Made by a program: the position numbers and the translations under genes | Shown here: piece by piece, positions 41,639 through 50,162 of the stretch | Numbering within the stretch: position 1 is the stretch's first letter | Layout of the letters: each line of letters opens with the position of its first letter | The notes under the pieces: model-generated | What the model was told of the DNA's origin: nothing | The model's database searches: none | Seen by the model: the letters and a program-made list of their open reading frames with translations, nothing else | Assembly (NCBI GenBank): GCA_963695085.1 | Contig: CAVOFV010000001.1 | Location: forward strand, 186,001 to 250,000 | Direction: 5' to 3' | DNA length: 64,000 bases | From: SG8-30 sp963695085 | GTDB taxonomy: Bacteria; Pseudomonadota; Gammaproteobacteria; Steroidobacterales; Steroidobacteraceae

Positions 41639-42382
41639 TCAGGCGGTGCGGCGGCGCCGCGCAAGACCGACACCCAGCAGGCCGAGGCCCAGCAGGCCGA
41701 TGGTGGCCGGCTCCGGCACCCCTATGGAGCCCTGCGTGATCAGGTCCTGCCGGTCTGCAAGATTCTGGTTATTGACCAGCACCACCAGGCCACTGGCCAT
41801 CGGGCCTGTGCCGTCCAGGCTCCTGAGCCACGTCGCGGCCAGCGTGCCAACCGCACTGCCCGGGGCGGTCAGCGCAAACGCGCCGGTGCCCAGGTTGCGG
41901 TCGGTGACGCCGAAGGACAGTTCCCACAGGACCACCTGGAAGGCCGCAGCCTCCGTGTCCGTGTCAATGAGGCCGTGGTAGCGGCCCCACAGTTCGGACA
42001 CCAGCAGGTCATTGTAGCCGGCGCCGCTGATGCTCATCACCTCATACGGATTCGAGAATGGCGTCAGGAATACGTCCGGCTCCAGGCAGAAGCTCAGGAA
42101 TTGGGTCCAGCTCGAGCCGGCGCCCGGCGGCACGTCGTGCGTGTAATTCAGCACGAACATTCCGGCGTTCGCATTCGTGGCCGAACCGCCATTCAATTGA
42201 AACCCCACGCCACTCGAGAGACCGTTGGCGTCGGCCGGGACCGGCGACGGCGTGAACGGGTTGCCGTTGGCGTCGCCGATCGTGACGCTACCCCCGACTA
42301 CCAGGGGCAGTGCCATGGCCGGGGCGGTCACCCCGAAGGCGACCAGTGCCGTGGCGGCAAACAAGAGCTTTTGGAAGCGCAT
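41639..42382 (-). CDS. PEP-CTERM sorting domain protein
   Basis: The 247-residue protein has a signal peptide (MRFQKLLFAATALVAFGVTAPAMA) and ends in the PEP-CTERM tripartite signal: VPEPATI, a hydrophobic helix GLLGLGLLGVGLA and RRRRTA. Exosortase cleaves at PEP and routes the protein to the surface, usually together with exopolysaccharide. The middle part is poorly conserved and may be structural. No exosortase gene is in the window. A sigma-54-like promoter lies about 60 bases upstream, in keeping with PrsK/PrsR control of PEP-CTERM genes. Confidence 0.9.
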   Translation of the reverse strand: MRFQKLLFAATALVAFGVTAPAMALPLVVGGSVTIGDANGNPFTPSPVPADANGLSSGVGFQLNGGSATNANAGMFVLNYTHDVPPGAGSSWTQFLSFCLEPDVFLTPFSNPYEVMSISGAGYNDLLVSELWGRYHGLIDTDTEAAAFQVVLWELSFGVTDRNLGTGAFALTAPGSAVGTLAATWLRSLDGTGPMASGLVVLVNNQNLADRQDLITQGSIGVPEPATIGLLGLGLLGVGLARRRRTA

Positions 42383-42440
42383 CGTGACTGTTCCCTGTGC
42401 TGATCACCCGACCCGAAATTCGAGTCGCCGCACAATCTAA

Positions 42441-42456
42441 TGCACAAACCGGGCCA
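42441..42456 (-). promoter_or_regulatory. Sigma-54 (RpoN) promoter candidate for PEP-CTERM gene
   Basis: On the minus strand TGGCCCGGTTTGTGCA fits the RpoN consensus TGGCACG-N4-TTGCA, with two mismatches and the essential GG and GC exactly ten bases apart. Transcription would begin near 42430, about 48 bases before the ATG. Confidence 0.6.
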
Positions 42457-42615
42457 GACTTGGCAAGTCATTGAATACACAGACATTGACTGCATCGGGC
42501 CACACTGGCGGACGGGCCAGTTGTAAAGGCCGCCGACACCATCTACGGAGCTTATGTCATGGACCGGACCGGTGCTTGAACCGTCCCGGCTTTGGCCACG
42601 CGCGAGGCCTGGGCC

Positions 42616-43002
42616 TCAGTCAATGCGCTTGGACACGACGCCCGACATGGCGCTCTCGACGAACCCGCGGTCGACACTGGCCACGGCGAAGTACCAGGTG
42701 CCGGGTGACAGCTCTGTCACCTGCCAGCTCAACGCCTTGGCATCCCGGATCTCGACCTGGCAATGCAGTTCATCGGGCTTGACGCCGTAGTAGATCCGGT
42801 ATCCGAGCAGATCCTCGAACGGCGACCCGTCGGTCCTCGTGAGCGGCGCATTCCAGCTGAGCAGCGCCTTCCCGGTCGCGGGCGACGCAGCATCGACCGG
42901 TCTGCCCAGGCAGTCCCGCGCGGTCTCCTGTTGGGAACTGCAGGCAGCGATTGCCACCAGCGACAAGAGGAGCGCCAGGCAAGTCGTGGGTAGTTTCGGC
43001 AC
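42616..43002 (-). CDS. Lipoprotein with fibronectin type III-like domain
   Basis: The 128-residue protein has a lipoprotein signal (LPTTCLALLLSLVAIAAC) and a single FnIII-like domain: ALLSWNAPLTRTDGSPFEDLLGYRIYYGV..., ending with LSPGTWYFAVASVDRGFVES. Such domains serve in surface binding. Small lipoproteins of this shape often accompany PEP-CTERM proteins and exopolysaccharide loci, but here the link is only proximity. It lies between the PEP-CTERM and DUF5916 genes on the same strand. Confidence 0.78.
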   Translation of the reverse strand: MPKLPTTCLALLLSLVAIAACSSQQETARDCLGRPVDAASPATGKALLSWNAPLTRTDGSPFEDLLGYRIYYGVKPDELHCQVEIRDAKALSWQVTELSPGTWYFAVASVDRGFVESAMSGVVSKRID

Positions 43003-43102
43003 GGCGAGTCATCCTGCTGAAGTCAGACGGTCAATGTGGGCCACCGGCGGCAGTGTCCACCAGTCTACCGAACATGGCCGTTCGACTGAATCACCGGCCA
43101 GC

Positions 43103-45349
43103 TCACAGCTCGAACCGGTAAGTGAGCTTCACCAGAAACTGCTCGCTGTCGCGCAGGTCGAAGGCGCCACGGAACTGGTCGGCGGCGTCGAACGGACCGG
43201 CGCCCTCCTCGAACAGCGAGCCGCCGCGCACGTAGGCGACATACAGGTGCGACAGCGGCGCCAGTTCGTAGCGGTAGCGCACCTGGAAACCCAGGTTACG
43301 CAGGCCGAAATCCGCCAGCGGCTCATCGACCGCCAGCGGCATGCCGTCGGGCGCGACGCGCCAGGCCTGCAACGCCTGGGCGTCGAGACCGATCGCCTCC
43401 AGCTTCACCTGCAATTCCTGCCTGCCGCCGATCAGCCACGACACCTCCGCGTTGAGGACGAGCATGTTGCTCCTGAAGGTGCCCAGCAGGTTGCCACCAC
43501 GCCACAGCAGCCAGTCCGGATTGTGCGTGGCCCGCACGCCGACAGCGGCACTGAGCGCGTCGTTGACGAAATAGCGCGGCTCGACATAGACCTGCAGCTG
43601 GCCGTCATCGATGCCGCCCAGCCCCTCCGCGGCATAGCGCAAGTTGCCGTAGAAACTCCAGTGCCCCTGGCGCGGCCGGAAGCGTTCCGAAAAGGCATAC
43701 AGCTTCGCCGGCACCCTGACCACACCGTTGCCGCGGGTAATCAGGTCGTCGTAGCCCGATGTCCACCCCGCAATCTCCATGTACTGGTCGCCTCCGTCAC
43801 GGCGCTCACTGGAGCGGCTGAAGGCCCAGGCATCGGCAATGTGCAGACCGGCGCCGTTGGTGCGACGCGAAACGGCCGCCCGTACGTCGTGGGCGGCGTA
43901 CGGAGAGGATTCCGCCAACCCGGTCAGGCGGCGCGCTATTTCGTAGCGCACGTAGTTGAAGTCGTTGCGTGCAAGGTAGCCGAGATCGTTGAGCTGCAGG
44001 TCATCGCCTAGATGCAGGGCGTACAGCTGCTGGCGCCAGCCCTGTCCGATCTCGTGGTCGACCAGCAGTTGGGCGCCCACGTCGTTCGTCATGCGGCCGG
44101 CCGGCCCTGCGGCGGACGCCACGACGGTCGTCCGGACATTCCAGCTCCCATTCGGCGCCCACCTGTGGTCCACCTCATAGACCGTCGCCTCGCGATCCAG
44201 GTACGGGCTGTTCACCCGCAACACCATCGCGCCAACGCCCTGACGATCGAAGTCGCGCGTTGCACGCAGGGCGAAGAAATCGCGGCCGACGCCCTCGTCC
44301 TCGGCCGCGGCGAACAAGCCATAGTTGATGCCGCGCACGCTGCCGTTGAGCTTGACCGCCGCGGTGACATCGCCGGGCCCGCTGCCATCGTCGGCTGCCC
44401 CGCCTATACGGCGCGTGTAGATGAGCCGGTTGGCGCTGTCGAGGGAGCCAAATGGCACGTCGAAAAAGCTCTGGTTCTCCGTGAAGAACGGCCGCTTGTC
44501 ATCAAAGAAGGTCTCGATCGCGTCAAAGTTCACGACCAGCTGGTCGCTCTCGACCTGGCCGAAATCCGGTTTCAGCGTGCCGCTGAGCTGAAACTGCCCG
44601 TTGGGTTTCCAGAAAATGTCGCCGCCCGCATCGAATTCCGTCCGTCCGTCAACCGCGTCATACACGCTGACCGCGTACGGCGCCAGAACGAACAGCGACT
44701 GGCCGAATCTCGGCACTTCGATTTCTTCGAACAGAGACAGGAAACGCTGCTCGCGGAAGCTGATTGCCGGCCACGACATGCGCTCACCGGTGGCGCCGAC
44801 CACGCGGTCCAGCGAAACGCCGAGCCTGCGCCTGTCGCCCCCGGTGGATTGCATGGGCGCGATGTGCCAGGGAATGAGGATCTCGGCCGACCACGTATCT
44901 CCGTCCTCCGAGACTGCATGCCGCCAGTCACCGTCCCAGTCCGCGTTGAACTGGTTCTCGTTGGTGATGGTGGTGTCGGTGATGCTGTTGGACAGCGACA
45001 CGGTGAAGTTGTAACCGGTGCGGCCATCGCCATCGAAGTCGACATAGAGGTTGACACGATCAACCTGGGCGTCCTGATCGCGCTGCGCGCGCTGGCGGGT
45101 GCGCGGTACGCTGGCGGCCTGTGTATTGCGGAAGCCGACTGCCAGGCCGTTCGCCGTCGCCAGGATCCAGGCCTCGGTCGGATGTGGCGTTGGCGCCCGC
45201 GACAACGGTTGCGTCAGGCGAAAATCGGTGACCTGCTGCGCGCCCTGCCATTCCGCCGCATCGATGTGTCCATCGATGGTCACGGCCCAGGCGCCAGCAG
45301 CGTTCATCGCCAGGCACATCGAGGCAGCGATACTGCGGACCGCGGACAT
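43103..45349 (-). CDS. DUF5916 outer-membrane protein with CBM9-like domain
   Basis: The 748-residue protein has a signal peptide ending near AGAWA, then a carbohydrate-binding family 9-like domain (IDGHIDAAEWQGAQQV, DRVNLYVDFDGDGRTGYNF, WSAEILIPW). The rest matches DUF5916 and looks like an outer-membrane beta-barrel, with LKPDFGQVESDQLVVNFDAIETFFDDKRPFF (in part) and alternating strands to a C-terminal aromatic (TYRFEL). It may take part in polysaccharide binding or uptake; the role is not established. The DDAH-like gene ends 123 bases upstream on the same strand. Confidence 0.85.
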   Translation of the reverse strand: MSAVRSIAASMCLAMNAAGAWAVTIDGHIDAAEWQGAQQVTDFRLTQPLSRAPTPHPTEAWILATANGLAVGFRNTQAASVPRTRQRAQRDQDAQVDRVNLYVDFDGDGRTGYNFTVSLSNSITDTTITNENQFNADWDGDWRHAVSEDGDTWSAEILIPWHIAPMQSTGGDRRRLGVSLDRVVGATGERMSWPAISFREQRFLSLFEEIEVPRFGQSLFVLAPYAVSVYDAVDGRTEFDAGGDIFWKPNGQFQLSGTLKPDFGQVESDQLVVNFDAIETFFDDKRPFFTENQSFFDVPFGSLDSANRLIYTRRIGGAADDGSGPGDVTAAVKLNGSVRGINYGLFAAAEDEGVGRDFFALRATRDFDRQGVGAMVLRVNSPYLDREATVYEVDHRWAPNGSWNVRTTVVASAAGPAGRMTNDVGAQLLVDHEIGQGWRQQLYALHLGDDLQLNDLGYLARNDFNYVRYEIARRLTGLAESSPYAAHDVRAAVSRRTNGAGLHIADAWAFSRSSERRDGGDQYMEIAGWTSGYDDLITRGNGVVRVPAKLYAFSERFRPRQGHWSFYGNLRYAAEGLGGIDDGQLQVYVEPRYFVNDALSAAVGVRATHNPDWLLWRGGNLLGTFRSNMLVLNAEVSWLIGGRQELQVKLEAIGLDAQALQAWRVAPDGMPLAVDEPLADFGLRNLGFQVRYRYELAPLSHLYVAYVRGGSLFEEGAGPFDAADQFRGAFDLRDSEQFLVKLTYRFEL

Positions 45350-45472
45350 ATCGCGAGTTTACCCTGTCCCGACCCAAGGCCGGCCGCGCCCCCGGCTGCT
45401 AATCACTTGCGCGCGCAGACTCCGCCCGATACCGCGCGTCGCCGGCGCGCTTCTCCGGCGTCGCAACCTGTG

Positions 45473-46273
45473 TCAGAACCGCAATGACAGGCACGTCAAT
45501 GCCCCGTCCATCTTGCGGAATTCCGACAGCTCTACCGGCACCGGCTCGTAGCCACGCCCGGTCAGCGTACGCGCAAGTCGCGGACACCCGGCCGCGATCA
45601 GCACGCGATCGTTTATCCGGATGCAGTTGGCGGCGAAGCTCTCTTCGCCTGACACCACGATCCGCTCGTAGGTCCTTAATGCATCGATTTCGGGCAATTC
45701 CGCCACAGCGACAATGCGTCCGTAGCCGATATACGACATCCCGGTCTTCAGGTGCAGTAAGCGCCGGTTCCCGCGGACGTCCACGACGCTGGCCCGATAC
45801 CCGAGCATTTCCAGAAACTCCGCGAGTTGTTGCCCGCCAACCTCGTTCGTTCGGGCGGACAGACCGATCAGAAAGTGACCATCCACCTCGCAAACGTCTC
45901 CGCCGTCCAGCGTACCGGGCGCGGTAATGTGCGCGATGTCGGGATACCAGCGTCGCAATGCGGCGATGATACTGTCGACCTCGCCCATCCTGCTCGGTGC
46001 ACCGGGGCGGGTCGCGATGGCGCCACGCGCGGTCACGATGGCCGGGTCCTCTACGAAGCAGCTATCGGGGTGCGCCGGATCCGCTGGCAATGTGGTGAGC
46101 GTGAGTCCGCAATCGATGAGTGCCTGGCAGTAAGCGCGATGTTGCACGAGCGCGAGCGCGAGGTCCGGTACGCTGTCAGGGACGCTCGTCAGCCCGGCTG
46201 CGAAGGTCGGAGGCGGCGGCCGCACAATGGCGCGGGTGTAGTGCATGTCAGGTGGCGCCTGCTGGACGCTCAT
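45473..46273 (-). CDS. Dimethylargininase (DDAH)-type hydrolase
   Basis: The 266-residue protein belongs to the guanidino-group modifying superfamily. Its motifs fit N(omega),N(omega)-dimethylarginine dimethylaminohydrolase: CFVEDPAIV, GTLDGGDVCEV, GLSARTNEVG, His174 in LLHLKTGMSYI, and catalytic Cys261 in MDGALTCLS at the C-terminus. DDAH turns methylated arginine into citrulline and (di)methylamine. ATG 46273 is the longest start; ATG 46246 (MHYTRAIV) is also plausible; neither has a strong ribosome binding site. It is divergent from the MttB operon across 160 bases, which hints at a shared substrate class. Confidence 0.85.
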   Translation of the reverse strand: MSVQQAPPDMHYTRAIVRPPPPTFAAGLTSVPDSVPDLALALVQHRAYCQALIDCGLTLTTLPADPAHPDSCFVEDPAIVTARGAIATRPGAPSRMGEVDSIIAALRRWYPDIAHITAPGTLDGGDVCEVDGHFLIGLSARTNEVGGQQLAEFLEMLGYRASVVDVRGNRRLLHLKTGMSYIGYGRIVAVAELPEIDALRTYERIVVSGEESFAANCIRINDRVLIAAGCPRLARTLTGRGYEPVPVELSEFRKMDGALTCLSLRF

Positions 46274-46433
46274 AGTCTAGCCACAAATGCCTGTTTGCGG
46301 GACCTCCGCCGGGGATTCCCTGGTTGCCTTGAACAGGTACAATCGCTGCGTTCATCGGGCGGTGGCGAGGTGATGGAGGTCGGTCGTCGTTTGCGGACTT
46401 GCGTCTGGAAACGAACGAACTGGAGAAGGCACT

Positions 46434-47894
46434 ATGAGGCCACAGGTCAGGTTCCTGAGCGACACGTTGGTCGGGCAAGTCATCGCCGAAGCCCGGGACG
46501 CGCTGTCGACCCTCGGCGTTGAAATTCACAATCACGACGCACTCGCCCTGCTTGCCGATCATGGGGCCCGGATCGATCGTCGGACGTCACGGGCCTACCT
46601 CACTGACGCATTGATCGACAAGTCGCTGGCGAGCGTCCCGAAGTCCTTCAGACTCTTCGACGCGTCAGGACGCCAGACAAACGATTTCTCCGGCAACACC
46701 ATTCACTTCACGCCAGGCTCGTCCGCGCTCAACTACCTGGATTTCCACACTTGCACAATGCGCCGGCCGCTCACCGACGACTACATCCACTATGTCAAGG
46801 TCGTGGATCAGCTGCCGCATATCGCCTCCCAGAGCACCGCGATGATTCCCGCCGATGTGGTCGACAACGTCTCCGACAGTTACAGGCTCTTTCTCAGCCT
46901 GTTGTATTCGGCCAAACCGGTGGTGACCGGTACGTTCACGATCGAGTCTTTCCAGGCGATGAAGGACATGCTGCTTGCGGTGCGGGGATCAGAGCGGGAC
47001 CTGCGCGACCGGCCGCTGGCCGTATTCTCCTGCTGCCCGACATCGCCCTTCAAGTGGAGCGACGTCACCTCGCAGAACGTGCTGGACTGCGCGAAGTATT
47101 CCATTCCCGTTGAGTTCATCGCGATGCCGCTCGCCGGCTTTGTGGCCCCGGTGACCCTGGTCGGCACGCTGATCCAGCATACGGCGGAGACGTTCAGCGG
47201 AATCGTGCTCAGCCAGCTCGCCCGTCCGGGCACGCCGATCCTGTATGGCGGGTCGCCCGCAATATTCGACCATCGGTACGAATCCACTCCGATGGGCGCC
47301 ATCGAGACGATGATGATCGACTGTTCCTACAATGAAATCGGCAAGCACCTGGGCATCCCTACCCAGGCCTATATCGCACTGACCGATTCAAAGCAGCTGG
47401 ATGTCCAGGCCGGCCTCGAATCCGGCATGGGCGCGACGCTCGCTGCCCTGTCCGGTATCAACAACATCTCGGGTCCGGGCATGATCGATTTTGAGAGCTG
47501 CATCAGCCTGGAAAAGCTCGTCATCGACAACGAAGCCTGCGGCATGGTGCACAGGATGGTAAGGGGAATCGAGCCGAGGGACGATTTCCCCTGCCTGCCC
47601 CGCTTCGAGGAGTTGCTGCGGGATGAACACCTGCTCATTTCGAAACATACGCGGAAGTACCTGAAGGACGAGATCTACTGCCCTGGCCCGGTGATCAACA
47701 GGGCCAACAACGCCCGCTGGATCGAAGAAGGGTCGTCCACCATGGCTGACCGGGCACACGCCGAGGTAGACAGGATGTTGCGGAGTTATCAGCCTTCGCC
47801 GTTGCCCAGGGAAACTCACGACGCGCTGGTCGACATCATGGAATCGAATGCCAGGCTGCACGGGCAGGATGCACTTCCAGAGAGAGCGCCGTGA
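46434..47894 (+). CDS. MttB-superfamily corrinoid methyltransferase, no pyrrolysine
   Basis: The protein (486 residues) belongs to the trimethylamine methyltransferase (MttB, COG5598) superfamily: the alpha/beta barrel with HFTPGSSALNYLDFHT, TSPFKWSDV, EFIAMPLAGFVAPVTLVGTL and LYGGSPAIFDHR is typical. There is no in-frame TAG, so it is of the non-pyrrolysine group, whose known members demethylate quaternary amines such as glycine betaine, proline betaine or carnitine. It would move a methyl group to the corrinoid protein at 48627. GGAGAAGG precedes the ATG. It leads a five-gene operon. Confidence 0.9.
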   Translation: MRPQVRFLSDTLVGQVIAEARDALSTLGVEIHNHDALALLADHGARIDRRTSRAYLTDALIDKSLASVPKSFRLFDASGRQTNDFSGNTIHFTPGSSALNYLDFHTCTMRRPLTDDYIHYVKVVDQLPHIASQSTAMIPADVVDNVSDSYRLFLSLLYSAKPVVTGTFTIESFQAMKDMLLAVRGSERDLRDRPLAVFSCCPTSPFKWSDVTSQNVLDCAKYSIPVEFIAMPLAGFVAPVTLVGTLIQHTAETFSGIVLSQLARPGTPILYGGSPAIFDHRYESTPMGAIETMMIDCSYNEIGKHLGIPTQAYIALTDSKQLDVQAGLESGMGATLAALSGINNISGPGMIDFESCISLEKLVIDNEACGMVHRMVRGIEPRDDFPCLPRFEELLRDEHLLISKHTRKYLKDEIYCPGPVINRANNARWIEEGSSTMADRAHAEVDRMLRSYQPSPLPRETHDALVDIMESNARLHGQDALPERAP

Positions 47895-48607
47895 CCGAGC
47901 GCACCCAGGTTGCGCTTGACGCGATTGTCCCGTCTTTCGCTGACGTACTCCTCGCCCAGGGCATGCCGTCCGACATGGTGGTCAGGGACAGGATCCGCGG
48001 CCTGGTCGAGGAATCTCTCAGCATGTTCTTCTCCGAGGCGCATCCATCCTGCATCACCGCCGATATTTCCAGGAGCGAGTTCGACGAGGTCTTCCGGGGC
48101 GAGGGCCGCAATGACGAACAAGCTCCGCTGAAGACGATCTATCCGCAGGCGGAACACCTGGTGCTGTTTGCGTTGACCATGGGGCATGAGTTGAGTCAGA
48201 CGATCGAAGTATGCTTCAAGAACAACGACTTTGCCCTGGGCTCGATGCTCGACACCGTGGCTTCGCTTGCGGTCGAGAACTCCGTCGCGCTCCTTGAAGG
48301 CCTGACGGCCAAACGGATTGGCGGGAACGGGACGCCGGCAAGCAGTGGCGTGGTGCTGAATTACAGCCCGGGTTATTGTGGCTGGCATATCAGTGCACAG
48401 CACAAGGTCTTCCGTTTCCTTCACCCGGAACAGATAGGGATCACGCTGAATGATTCGTACCTGATGACGCCGCTGAAATCCACCACTGGCGTGCTGGTTC
48501 ACGGCGCCAAGGCCATTCACCAGTTCGACATCGGTTTCAGCTTCTGCCGCGCGTGCAAGGGCAAGACCTGTCTCGAAAGAATGGGCAGGCTGACTTCAGT
48601 CAATTGA
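47891..48607 (+). CDS. Free-standing MetH-type cobalamin reactivation domain protein
   Basis: The 238-residue protein carries the methionine synthase activation fold: LNYSPGYCGWHISAQHKVFRFL, IGITLNDSYLMTPLKSTTGV. In MetH this domain binds S-adenosylmethionine and reductively remethylates inactive cob(II)alamin. Here it is a separate polypeptide with a short helical N-terminal domain and a cysteine-rich tail (CRACKGKTC), which MetH lacks. The GTG start overlaps the MttB stop by four bases. It probably keeps the corrinoid protein active, in place of the RamA-type protein used in methanogens and acetogens. Confidence 0.82.
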   Translation: MTERTQVALDAIVPSFADVLLAQGMPSDMVVRDRIRGLVEESLSMFFSEAHPSCITADISRSEFDEVFRGEGRNDEQAPLKTIYPQAEHLVLFALTMGHELSQTIEVCFKNNDFALGSMLDTVASLAVENSVALLEGLTAKRIGGNGTPASSGVVLNYSPGYCGWHISAQHKVFRFLHPEQIGITLNDSYLMTPLKSTTGVLVHGAKAIHQFDIGFSFCRACKGKTCLERMGRLTSVN

Positions 48608-48626
48608 TCAACCTTGTGAGGACCAC

Positions 48627-49262
48627 ATGGAGGTTCTGAAAGAGATTGCGAGGCAGCTCCGGCTTGGGGACGACGAGCAGGTCTTTGCGTTGACCAGGCA
48701 GGCCATCGCCCAGGACATACATCCCAGGACCATTCTGAATGACGGCTTGATTTCCGGCATGAACGTGGTCGGCGAGTTGTTCAAGAACCACGAGATTTTC
48801 CTCCCGGACGTCCTGATGGCCGCCAAGGCGATGTACGCGGGAATGGACCAGTTGAAGCCGCTCTTTGCAAAGGAAGGAATCCCCACGCGAGGAACCATCG
48901 TCATCGGCACCGTGAAAGGCGATCTGCACGACCTCGGAAAGAACCTGGTCGGCATCATGCTGAAGGGCGTCGGGTTTGAGGTCATCGACCTGGGCAAGGA
49001 CGTCGCTCCGGAGACGTTCGTCGATACCGCAGTGAAGGAGCATGCCAGGATCATCGGCATGTCCGCGCTGCTGACGACGACCATGCCCACGATGCACGCA
49101 GTCATCAACCTGTTGCATCAACGCAATCTCCAGGGGCAAATCAAGACGATCATCGGCGGCGCGCCGATAACAAAGGCCTATGCCGACCAGATAGGCGCCG
49201 ATGCGTACGCGTTCGATGCGGCCAAGAGCGTGGAACGCGTCAACGCCCTGTTGGGCGACTGA
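48627..49262 (+). CDS. Corrinoid (B12-binding) methyl carrier protein
   Basis: The 211-residue protein has the two-domain MtbC/MttC layout: a four-helix cap (LTRQAIAQDIHPRTILNDGLISGMNVVGELF in part) and a Rossmann-like B12 domain with the DXHXXG motif GDLHDLGKN, where His101 is the lower cobalt ligand, plus IGMSALLTTTMP and IGGAPIT. It accepts methyl groups from the MttB-type protein and passes them to the acceptor. It starts 19 bases after the reactivation gene and abuts the next gene. Confidence 0.95.
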   Translation: MEVLKEIARQLRLGDDEQVFALTRQAIAQDIHPRTILNDGLISGMNVVGELFKNHEIFLPDVLMAAKAMYAGMDQLKPLFAKEGIPTRGTIVIGTVKGDLHDLGKNLVGIMLKGVGFEVIDLGKDVAPETFVDTAVKEHARIIGMSALLTTTMPTMHAVINLLHQRNLQGQIKTIIGGAPITKAYADQIGADAYAFDAAKSVERVNALLGD

Positions 49263-50162
49263 ATGAAGTTAATTCTCGAAAGGCTCCGATCCGGCGACGT
49301 CCTCGTCGCCGACGGCGCCATGGGAACAATGTTGTTCCAGCGGGGATTGCAGCCGGGGCAATGCCCCGAGTCGCTGAATCTCACGCATCCCGCGGTGCTC
49401 GAGGAGATCGCGTCACTGTATGTCCAGGCCGGCGCCGACATCATCCAGACCAATACCTTCGGCGGTTCGCCGTTGAAACTCGCCAATTACCGCCTCGAAA
49501 TGCAGACCGCGCAGATCAACAAGAACGCGGTGTCCTGCGCACGACACGCTGCTGGCGACCGCGCATACGTTTCCGGCTCCTGCGGTCCTTGCGGGGAGAT
49601 GTTGCAGCCATACGGCACCATCGATGAAGCAACGATGTCGAGGGGTTTCGGGGAACAGGTGTCCGCGTTGATTGATGCGGGTGTCGACCTCGTCTGTGTC
49701 GAGACGATGACCGATCTGCGCGAAGCGACGCTGGCAGTCAAGGCGGTCAAGTCCACGTCACCGTTGACCCCGGTGATGGCAACGATGACCTTCGACAGGA
49801 TTCCGAGGGGCTATTACACGATCATGGGCGTAAGCATCGAGCAGGCGGTTGCAGGCCTGACCGAAGCGGGCGCGGATGTCATCGGGTCCAACTGCGGACA
49901 CGGCGTCGATGCCATGATCGAGATTGCGCGACAGATCCGGGCGGTCTCCGACAAGCCGATCGTCATACAGTCCAATGCGGGACTGCCGGCGCAGCAGGGC
50001 GATGAGATCGTGTATCCAGAATCGCCGGACTTCTTTGCCGAAAAGACAGCCGAATTGATGGAAGCGGGTGTGTCAATCATCGGTGGTTGCTGCGGCACAA
50101 CTCCGGAACACATCCGGGCCATCCGGCTGGCCGTTGACTCAGGCACACGGAAGAGATCTTGA
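49263..50162 (+). CDS. Homocysteine S-methyltransferase (MetH N-terminal module)
   Basis: The 299-residue protein is a homocysteine-binding barrel: LVADGAMGTMLFQRGL, ADIIQTNTFGGS, and the zinc ligands Cys211 (GSNCGHG) and Cys276/Cys277 (GGCCGTTPEH). It matches the N-terminal module of MetH rather than the longer BhmT. In this operon it is the only methyl acceptor module: no folate-dependent partner is encoded. It would make methionine from homocysteine using methyl-corrinoid protein. The ATG follows the corrinoid gene stop directly. Confidence 0.92.
   Translation: MKLILERLRSGDVLVADGAMGTMLFQRGLQPGQCPESLNLTHPAVLEEIASLYVQAGADIIQTNTFGGSPLKLANYRLEMQTAQINKNAVSCARHAAGDRAYVSGSCGPCGEMLQPYGTIDEATMSRGFGEQVSALIDAGVDLVCVETMTDLREATLAVKAVKSTSPLTPVMATMTFDRIPRGYYTIMGVSIEQAVAGLTEAGADVIGSNCGHGVDAMIEIARQIRAVSDKPIVIQSNAGLPAQQGDEIVYPESPDFFAEKTAELMEAGVSIIGGCCGTTPEHIRAIRLAVDSGTRKRS

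Noticed and set aside
46274..46433. Cobalamin or SAM riboswitch ahead of the corrinoid operon
   Set aside because: No B12-box or SAM-box consensus was seen in this 160-base gap.
46434..47894. Pyrrolysine use in the MttB-type protein
   Set aside because: The frame has no internal TAG, so it belongs to the non-pyrrolysine group.
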